DNA from: Oryzisolibacter sp. LB2S
GTDB lineage: Bacteria; Pseudomonadota; Gammaproteobacteria; Burkholderiales; Burkholderiaceae_C
Direction: 5' to 3'
DNA: 64,000 bases
Assembly: GCF_040732315.1 (NCBI RefSeq)
Contig: NZ_CP160388.1
Coordinates: forward strand, 2,508,494 to 2,572,493
Part shown: piece after piece, positions 57,856 to 64,000 of the stretch
Layout: each line of letters starts with the position of its first letter
Position numbering within the stretch: position 1 is the first letter of the stretch
Program-made: the position numbers and the translations under genes
Notes under the pieces: generated by a model
Seen by the model: only the letters and a program-made list of their open reading frames with translations
What the model was told of the DNA's origin: nothing
Database searches by the model: none

Positions 57856-59439
57856 TTACTCTCCCTCGTAGGTTTGACGGTCATTGCCGCGCGGTTCGGG
57901 CAACTGACGTGCTGTCAGGGTGATCTCCAGCAGCGTCGGGCTGTGCCAGTACAGATCGATGGCATCGTGGTCGAGGCGGCAGCGTACGAGGCGAATGACG
58001 CGGCTGCCTGCGGGCACCCAGTCGTCAAGGCCCGAGCGCAGCACCAGCACACCGCCTTGATCCAGATGGCAGGTCGCTGTCAGGGCGTACTGCCGATAGC
58101 CGTCTGGGTGCACGATCAAGCAAGCGGCGGGGCGATGCCAAAAATCCGAGATTCGCGCGGAGATGTCTTTGCCATCCACGCGCAGGAAGCCATCCTCGGG
58201 ATCGGCTTCGACGTTCACCCACAGGATCGGGGCCAAGCCATCGGGCAGCCAGAAGGCTTCCAGACGGCCTTGGGTGCGCCACAACCGCGCCCGCCAGATC
58301 TCGATTTCATCGAGTGAGCTGGCCAGATAGCGCCGTTGCAAAGTCGTCGTCGCCCACGGATCGTCCCGGCGCACCCACGGATCTGCAGGCGAGAAGTCTT
58401 GGCGGGTGATAGTGGTTTGCGCTGCGGCCGTTGGATCGTCACGCCAGTTGCCATCTGGCCAGACCGGGATCTCGTCGAGCCATGGGTCATCGAGAACATC
58501 CTGCTCGGGCAGTGGCGCAGGCTGGATCTGTGTGGGAATGTTGCCGCCGACCATGCCGGGTACCCACTGCGTGAGATCCGCCGGATCGATGGCTTTGCCC
58601 CACACCAAGGGCATGATGGTGCTACCCACGGCTGCGGCGCGTGCCAACGGTTCCATCAGCCACAGCAGAGCGCTTTCCACATCGCTGAGTTGGGCGATCT
58701 GCCAGCCATCGGCGGCGATGATCAAAATCCAGCGGCCATTGTTCTCAGTTTCCTGCCAGCCCTGCACCCCGTCGTAGGTCAGATGCACATTGGCCGAGAG
58801 TGGCCCGAACTGTCGCCCATCTGCCTCCATCACATTGAGTGCCAGTGCGCCACGTTCGCAGGACTGGGTCAGGTGCACCGCGTACTGCGGCAGCGGCCAC
58901 AGCGCCATTTGACCGAGATGATCGGCCATCCAGTCGGCCACCAGGGCATCGGTCTGCCGGGCGTTGCCCACCTTGTAGGTGAGCCAGCGCCGAGGAACGC
59001 GTCGGCGTGCCTGCCGGGATTCGTTGCCACTGGCCAGCCGCGTGACGCTGGTCTGCCACTCCAGCCGTTCGACGAGGGGCTCCATCCAATCATGACGGAA
59101 GGCAAACACGCCGCGTTGCGCATCCGGCCAAGGCTGGTCGCCAAAGGCATCCATACCGGTGGCGACGATGGCGCTTGAGGCCGTGTCCCGGCGCAACACT
59201 TCGACCAGAAAGATCGGCGCATCGATGGGTGGCCAGGGGCCCGCCAAGGATTCCGCCAGCAGGCTGGCCGTCAGATTGGGCGGCAGCGGAGCGACAGCTG
59301 TTTCCGTCGTGAAGCTGGCTCCGCTCGCACCGAAGGTGGCGCGCGAGAGCACTTCACCCTGGAAGGCGGGCAGTTCGTTCCCCGGCGTCGGCTTGCTAGA
59401 AACCTCCGCAATGTCTTGAACGACGACACGCTCCGTCAT
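57856..59439 (-). CDS. Phage tail-associated protein, 527 residues
   Basis: Large protein in the same operon. Segments such as RVEWQTSV-like RLEWQTSVTRLASGNESRQA and RRRVPRRWLTYKVGNARQT suggest a tail or baseplate structural role (distal tail-like N-terminal domain). Near the C terminus are EIEIWRARLWRTQGRLEAFW and LEITLTARQLPEPRGN. I cannot name the family with certainty. Its start overlaps the end of the LamG-like gene (ATGA). Confidence 0.75.
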   Translation of the reverse strand: MTERVVVQDIAEVSSKPTPGNELPAFQGEVLSRATFGASGASFTTETAVAPLPPNLTASLLAESLAGPWPPIDAPIFLVEVLRRDTASSAIVATGMDAFGDQPWPDAQRGVFAFRHDWMEPLVERLEWQTSVTRLASGNESRQARRRVPRRWLTYKVGNARQTDALVADWMADHLGQMALWPLPQYAVHLTQSCERGALALNVMEADGRQFGPLSANVHLTYDGVQGWQETENNGRWILIIAADGWQIAQLSDVESALLWLMEPLARAAAVGSTIMPLVWGKAIDPADLTQWVPGMVGGNIPTQIQPAPLPEQDVLDDPWLDEIPVWPDGNWRDDPTAAAQTTITRQDFSPADPWVRRDDPWATTTLQRRYLASSLDEIEIWRARLWRTQGRLEAFWLPDGLAPILWVNVEADPEDGFLRVDGKDISARISDFWHRPAACLIVHPDGYRQYALTATCHLDQGGVLVLRSGLDDWVPAGSRVIRLVRCRLDHDAIDLYWHSPTLLEITLTARQLPEPRGNDRQTYEGE

Positions 59440-60494
59440 GCCGACTCCAGGCCGAACTCAGCGGCATTGAAGGCGGCCTCCGTCCACTGCACGTTGCCGT
59501 TCGGATTGCGCTCGAACAGCGTGCTCTGCCACGCCAGTTGCTCCTGCAGGACGATGTCGGTGCTGACGGCGCTCTGCGCACCACTGACCACGAGTCCTTT
59601 GACCTTGCCCAGCCCCGCGTCGGTCTTGCGCGCCAGCATGGTCAGTTGCACACCGTAGATGGCGGGCGTGGCCATTACCGGCAGCGGCTCGACATCGAAG
59701 GATTGGCGCAGCCCAGCACTGAGCGCACTGATCGCCGTTGCTTCATCTTCATCGCTCACTGCTTCCCACGCGGTGGTACCGACTGGGCTGGCAGTCCACT
59801 GGTTCAGGCTGCCATCGGCCTGCGCCTGCAAAGCATCGACGCGCACGTCGCCAAGGAAGGTGTTGTTGATGGTGCCGGTGGTGTCGGCGATGTAGAAGTC
59901 GTCGACGTCGATGGTCAGCGGGCAGCTCTGGCCGGGCACCGCACCCACGAATGCCGTGAGCAGTTGGCCACCCCCTTGGATGGTGTTCTGCGCCGTCATC
60001 TGGATGGCCAGGATGCCGTTGATGCGCACTGACAGGACACCGTTGCTGGTGCCTTGCGTGACCTGCAGTTCGATGTAGTGCCAACCGCGTGCGGGAGCAC
60101 TTGCCACCGACACAGAGATCAGCTGGTCGTAGCCGTACTGCCAGCGGTAGAGCTTGAGCCGACCGTCCTCGCCGATTTTCACGAGATGCGCGACCTGCGA
60201 GTTGGCATCGCGCACGCCCAGCAGCAGTGGCTCGGTGTAGGTGTTTTGGTACGGCACCACACGAATGGCTGCCCCGACGATCAGGCTGGTCTTGGTGGCG
60301 TCGAGGTTCTTGACGTAACCGCCGCCCGAACCTTCTGGCAATCGAAGGGCATAGGAGGACGGACGACGGCCATTGATCCGGGTGGCCTGGGGCGAGAGAT
60401 ACGCTGCCTTGCCGCGCGCCAGCCACGGATCGCCAAAGCTGTCCACGGCCTGCGGGTCGTAGTGATCGAAACCGTCGATGAACAGAAGTGCCAT
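59436..60494 (-). CDS. Phage protein with concanavalin/LamG-like lectin fold
   Basis: 352-residue protein starting MALLFIDGFDHYDPQAVDSF, the beginning characteristic of phage laminin-G/lectin-like proteins. A beta-sandwich pattern follows (SYALRLPEGSGGGYVKN, GWHYIELQVTQGTSNGVLSVRINGILA, CPLTIDVDDFYIADT). The fold suggests carbohydrate binding or a structural role at the tail. GGGGAA precedes the ATG at 60494. Its last bases overlap the next gene (ATGA). Confidence 0.82.
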   Translation of the reverse strand: MALLFIDGFDHYDPQAVDSFGDPWLARGKAAYLSPQATRINGRRPSSYALRLPEGSGGGYVKNLDATKTSLIVGAAIRVVPYQNTYTEPLLLGVRDANSQVAHLVKIGEDGRLKLYRWQYGYDQLISVSVASAPARGWHYIELQVTQGTSNGVLSVRINGILAIQMTAQNTIQGGGQLLTAFVGAVPGQSCPLTIDVDDFYIADTTGTINNTFLGDVRVDALQAQADGSLNQWTASPVGTTAWEAVSDEDEATAISALSAGLRQSFDVEPLPVMATPAIYGVQLTMLARKTDAGLGKVKGLVVSGAQSAVSTDIVLQEQLAWQSTLFERNPNGNVQWTEAAFNAAEFGLESA

Positions 60495-60513
60495 TGGACG
60501 TTCCCCTGAAAAT

Positions 60514-63219
60514 TCAGCCTTGCAGCGCCGCACGGATGGCCCGTGCATTGCGCCCGATGATGTTGACGATGACTTTCTCTCCGGCAGGCGACTGCAGGTG
60601 GTCGTGGGTCACGCCCGGATCGACCGCGTTGACGATGCGCACCGCCTGATTCATCTGCGGCTGCGCGGGCGGCACTTTCACCTCCGGTACCAGCCCGCCC
60701 GCTGCGAAGGCCAGTTCGCCACCCTTGAAACGTGGGCCGGCCGACAAGCCGTTGAGCGAGTCGAGGAAGGCCACGCCGACTTGGCGCACGGCGGCCGCCC
60801 GCACCACGTACTCGCCTGCGGACAGACGCGCCGGGATCGAATCCGAGGTGGCGCTGCCCGGCCCGGAGACCAGGCCACCTCCCGCGAACTTCTTGATGCC
60901 ACCCAAGAGCGCCATTACTGCGGCGACCATGGCTACCATCGCGGCCACCGCGAGTGCCGGGCCAACGTAGGGAATGGAAGCCTGCGACGCTGCAGCCCCG
61001 GCTCCCGCCTTGGCCGCATCCATCGACACCACGGCGGTGGTTTCGGTGGTCTTTTGCGCGACCTTGGCGGCGCTGGCCGCCGCATCGACGGTCTGTTCCT
61101 GCTGGATGAAGCCGAGCTTGAGCGCCAGCATCCGCGCCTGCATGGCGATCCACTGCTGGAAGGGTTGGATCACGATCTGCTGTAGGAAAGCATCGGCTAC
61201 CTGCTGGAAGATGCTCGCCAAGGCACTGCGCCAGGTCTGCGCGCCGGTGATCATCCCGTTGAGCGCGCCACCAAAGCTCTCGCCGATGCGATTCCACAGC
61301 GGGGCCATTTCATCGACGGTGAGCTTGGTGCGATCCAGCTCGTTGCGCCACGCCTGCACGCGAATCACCGCATCCGGCCCGATGGCCTGCGCAGCTTGCT
61401 GCATGGTCGGCAACAGGCGCTCCATCTCGGTGGCTGATTGCTGTTGCAAGGCCACGATCTGCTGACGCGCCTGTGCTTCGGTTAGCAGCCCAGCCTGCTG
61501 CTGGGTCTGAATGGCCTCCTGCGCATTACGCAGACGCTCAGTGACTTGCCGCCACTGAGCTTCAAGCGCAGCCAGATTGGCCTGTGCAGCCTTCACATTG
61601 ATCAGCCGATCAACGAGCGACACGCCGTCGGCATCGCTTTCTGCCGCCAGTCGCGCCCGTAGATCGCGGTAGCTGCGCTCAATGGCTGCTTGCCGGTCGG
61701 CATCCGTCGCCGTGCCGGTGATCTGTGCCAGTTCCTCACGCGCCTGTGCCAAGGCATCGGCCAGCTCACGCTCGGCTTGTGCCGCCTTGCGCGCATTGGC
61801 CTGCTCGATGTCCGTGCGCCGGTTGTTGAGCGTGATGAGGTCGGCTTCCGCCTTCGCGACCTCGGCCTTGGCTTTCAAGCGGTCGTTTTCCAATTTGCCC
61901 GTGGCGGCAACTTGCTGACTGCGGGCCAACTCCTGCTGCTTGCGGGCAATCTCGGCATCGACCTCTCGCTGTTCGAGAGCCGTTTTCTGCGTGTAGTAGT
62001 CGCGCACCGAGACCAGACGGTCTTCGAGTGCAGCATCCAGCGCAGTTTGTTGCCGGTTCAGACCGTCCTTGAGCAGCGCGAACTCGGCGTCCAGCTGCGC
62101 TTTCATCAGCGTTGTCTGCGCGCCGGTCGTGTCCTGCGCTGGCTTGACGGCTTTGGGCTTGGTCAGGCGCTGAAGCAGTTCCGGATCGGCCTGGATCTTG
62201 GGTGCCTTGACCTCGATGGGCTTGGAGTCGAACAGGCTGTCACGAAAGGACGCCAGTTCATCCAGCCGTTTGACCAGATTGCCCTTGAGGTCGGCAATGA
62301 TGGCCTTGGCCCCATCGGTGTTGCCCTTGAGCGCCTCGACCGCCGCCGCCACACCGGCACCAATGGCCTCGCCCAAGGCGACGAAGGCCTTGCCAACGGT
62401 GGCGGCACCCAGTGCCAGGGTCTTTAGCACCAGCACCACGCCATCCAGGATCGCGCGCAGTGTGCCGCCTTGCTTGGCCGACTCGACCATGCCACCGGCC
62501 ATATCGTTCAGGGCGGGCAGCAAGGACGCGATGATCTGGTTGCCGATGCTGGTGGTGGCCAGTTTCAGCTTGTCGAGGGCATCGTTGAAGTTGCCCGCCT
62601 GCGCCGCCGTTTCGCTGCTCATCTGCACGCCGAGCGCCTGCATCTCAGCGGCGAGCTCATTGATGCCGTCGCGCCCCTGATTCAGGAACGGGATCAGCTC
62701 GGCTCCCGACTTGCCGAACAGTTGCACGGCCAGCGCGGTTTTCTCCGCGCCATCGGGCATGGCCTTGAAGCGCTCGGCCAGATCGAGTAGCACCTGATCG
62801 GTGGCGCGCAGGGTGCCGTCCTGGTTCTTGAACTCGATACCTACGGCGGAGAATCCGCGAGCGGCATCTTCCGATCCGGTCGCGGCTTCCAGCATCGTGG
62901 TGGACAGCTTGCGCAGCCCCTTCTCGAACGATTCGCCAGACACACCGGACTGCTCGGCTGCCGGTTTCCATACCGACAGAGTCTCGACGCTGACACCGAC
63001 ACGTTGCGACATCTCGTCCAGCGCGTCGCCAGTGTCGATGGCCGATTTCACCATCGCGATCAGACCGGCCACGGAGACAGCCACCCCGAGGTTGGCCAGC
63101 ACGCCGTTGACGCTCTTGGCGGTGTCGGTGAGGCCACCCAGGCCCCGCTTGATCGAGTCGAAAGCGGTCTTGGTCTGGTCGACGGCACTGATCAGGATTT
63201 GGGCACGATTGCTTGCCAT
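60514..63219 (-). CDS. Tail tape measure protein
   Basis: Long helical protein of 901 residues that sets tail length. It begins MASNRAQILISAVDQTKTAF and has a hydrophobic stretch near residue 45. A central coiled-coil region is rich in Gln, Glu, Arg and Ala. Near the C terminus are a hydrophobic block (VGPALAVAAMVAMVAAVMALL) and the typical GGGLVSGPGSATSDSIPARL and SAGEYVVRAAAV motifs. At about 1.5 angstrom per residue the tail would be near 135 nm (rule-of-thumb inference). It overlaps the DUF6441 gene stop by one base. Confidence 0.92.
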   Translation of the reverse strand: MASNRAQILISAVDQTKTAFDSIKRGLGGLTDTAKSVNGVLANLGVAVSVAGLIAMVKSAIDTGDALDEMSQRVGVSVETLSVWKPAAEQSGVSGESFEKGLRKLSTTMLEAATGSEDAARGFSAVGIEFKNQDGTLRATDQVLLDLAERFKAMPDGAEKTALAVQLFGKSGAELIPFLNQGRDGINELAAEMQALGVQMSSETAAQAGNFNDALDKLKLATTSIGNQIIASLLPALNDMAGGMVESAKQGGTLRAILDGVVLVLKTLALGAATVGKAFVALGEAIGAGVAAAVEALKGNTDGAKAIIADLKGNLVKRLDELASFRDSLFDSKPIEVKAPKIQADPELLQRLTKPKAVKPAQDTTGAQTTLMKAQLDAEFALLKDGLNRQQTALDAALEDRLVSVRDYYTQKTALEQREVDAEIARKQQELARSQQVAATGKLENDRLKAKAEVAKAEADLITLNNRRTDIEQANARKAAQAERELADALAQAREELAQITGTATDADRQAAIERSYRDLRARLAAESDADGVSLVDRLINVKAAQANLAALEAQWRQVTERLRNAQEAIQTQQQAGLLTEAQARQQIVALQQQSATEMERLLPTMQQAAQAIGPDAVIRVQAWRNELDRTKLTVDEMAPLWNRIGESFGGALNGMITGAQTWRSALASIFQQVADAFLQQIVIQPFQQWIAMQARMLALKLGFIQQEQTVDAAASAAKVAQKTTETTAVVSMDAAKAGAGAAASQASIPYVGPALAVAAMVAMVAAVMALLGGIKKFAGGGLVSGPGSATSDSIPARLSAGEYVVRAAAVRQVGVAFLDSLNGLSAGPRFKGGELAFAAGGLVPEVKVPPAQPQMNQAVRIVNAVDPGVTHDHLQSPAGEKVIVNIIGRNARAIRAALQG

Positions 63220-63860
63220 CAGACTTTGTCCAGTTCTTGTTGAATCGCCCGCACCAAGGCAGGTAGTGCGCGTTGCACGCCACCCGCCAGATTCAGTCGT
63301 CGTTTGAGATCGACGCGCTTGACCAGCACGGCGATGGGAATCTCCTGGCCACGCTTGATCTGCTTGGCCCCGGTACGACCACGCTCGGCACGCTTGAAGC
63401 GGCCCAGCTGCCCGGCGTTCTCTTTGATGTTCTCGGCCATCAGCAGCACGCGACCGTTCTTCTCGATGAAGAAGGCATTGCCCGCGCGCATCAGGCCGTC
63501 AATAACCGCCTTGAAGCGCTTGGGGCCGATGCGCCCGGGCAGCAGCGGGATCAGCAAATTGCCGCTCACCGTGCCGCCTTTTTCGTGCAGGCCGAGCCAA
63601 GGAATCTTGCTGCCGACCAGCAAGGCAGGAAGTTGCTCCGGCTTCTTGTCGAACACCTTCACGCCCATCGAGGAGATGAAGCTGTTGCGCTTGACGGTGA
63701 AGGCACTGCGCATCTCAGATCGCGCCGCATCACGCACTTCACGCCCGCCCGATTGCATGCCCTTGGCGACGGCAGTGTGGATGGCGCGACGCCGCTCGGC
63801 GCTCCAAGCCGCCAACTGGCGTGGATCGAGCAGGCCGGTGGTGGTCAGTGACAGGCGCAC
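63219..63860 (-). CDS. DUF6441-like phage tail protein
   Basis: 213 residues. The sequence MRLSLTTTGLLDPRQLAAWSAERRRAIHTAV with a later LLVGSKIPWLGLHEKGGTVSG is characteristic of the DUF6441 family, located just upstream of tape measure genes and probably a tail completion or assembly protein. It begins with GTG at 63860, five bases after the previous gene. Confidence 0.8.
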   Translation of the reverse strand: MRLSLTTTGLLDPRQLAAWSAERRRAIHTAVAKGMQSGGREVRDAARSEMRSAFTVKRNSFISSMGVKVFDKKPEQLPALLVGSKIPWLGLHEKGGTVSGNLLIPLLPGRIGPKRFKAVIDGLMRAGNAFFIEKNGRVLLMAENIKENAGQLGRFKRAERGRTGAKQIKRGQEIPIAVLVKRVDLKRRLNLAGGVQRALPALVRAIQQELDKV

Positions 63861-63865
63861 GTTTT

Positions 63866-64000
63866 TCAGTCCTTGAGCAGATCGCGTTGCAGTTGTTCGA
63901 TGCCACGCTTCTCGCCCTGGGCCGCCACGGCATGAATGCCGAGCAGCTGGGCAAGCTGCTGCCGCTCGATCTGTCCGTCGACATCCAGAAAGGCTTGCGC
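63866..64000 (-). CDS. Phage protein, C-terminal fragment at window edge
   Basis: The last 44 codons of a minus-strand gene (AQAFLDVDGQIERQQLAQLL to the stop at 63866) run off the window. The fragment is helical and charged. I cannot assign it. By position it is a tail assembly or completion gene upstream of DUF6441. Confidence 0.6.
   Translation of the reverse strand, partial: AQAFLDVDGQIERQQLAQLLGIHAVAAQGEKRGIEQLQRDLLKD

Larger units (their letters stand above)
52070..64000 (-). mobile_element. Prophage tail and lysis module (siphophage-like), partial
   Basis: A continuous minus-strand set of phage late genes: DUF6441, tape measure, LamG-like protein, tail proteins, tail tip, glycosyltransferase, DUF2793, DUF6127, holin and lysozyme, most with ATGA overlaps. 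No integrase, terminase, capsid or attachment site lies in the window. The module continues beyond the right edge and stops abruptly inside the lysozyme gene on the left. Confidence 0.9.

Noticed and set aside
52070-64000. Prophage integrase and attachment sites
   Set aside because: No integrase-like protein or repeat pair is visible. The prophage continues past the right edge and its left end is truncated.

Overview
The window is high-GC chromosomal DNA of a betaproteobacterium, most likely Comamonadaceae (Acidovorax, Comamonas, Alicycliphilus or Diaphorobacter type). I infer this from the housekeeping proteins, from steroid genes that closely resemble Comamonas testosteroni hsdA and ksi as I remember them, and from a short dispersed repeat I associate with this family. 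No database search was possible.

Bases 1-6760 are housekeeping: molybdenum cofactor genes (moaA 3' end, mobA, moeA), a thioredoxin, then rnhA and a methyltransferase facing gloB and an mltD-type lytic transglycosylase. Bases 6888-28857 form a steroid catabolism region. Outer-membrane and periplasmic proteins (a YCF48-like beta-propeller, DUF1302, DUF1329) surround 3-alpha-hydroxysteroid dehydrogenase and ketosteroid isomerase. A long plus-strand operon follows, whose content matches the actinobacterial igr side-chain operon: a MaoC-DUF35 fusion, a MaoC-like partner, an Ltp2-like aldolase, four acyl-CoA dehydrogenases, two CoA ligases, a metallo-hydrolase, an MFS transporter and an EthD-like protein. 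A shared 20-bp palindromic motif lies in four promoter regions of this cluster and looks like the operator of one regulon.

Bases 28982-38932 return to housekeeping: ompW, purL, map, glnD, def, a DUF454 gene and two tandem tRNA-Asn genes. The small dispersed repeat sits in intergenic gaps and also inside moeA and purL, read through in the same frame in both. A methyltransferase and a divergent GlxA-type regulator follow.

From about 41.4 kb the DNA is accessory. A candidate small RNA is followed by a WYL regulator with a palindromic operator, a DUF262/DUF1524 nuclease and a type I methyltransferase (hsdM) cut off by IS6100. Two identical IS6100 copies bracket tetR(A)-tet(A). After the second copy lies a large 5'-truncated protein of unknown function with a cold-shock-like domain. 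No target duplication flanks the IS pair and hsdS/hsdR are absent, so IS6100 probably removed the middle of a defence locus. From about 52.07 kb to the window end the minus strand carries the tail and lysis module of a siphophage-like prophage: tape measure, tail tip, glycosyltransferase, holin and lysozyme. The lysozyme 3' end is fused to the neighbouring defence-type DNA, so the prophage is cut or recombined there.
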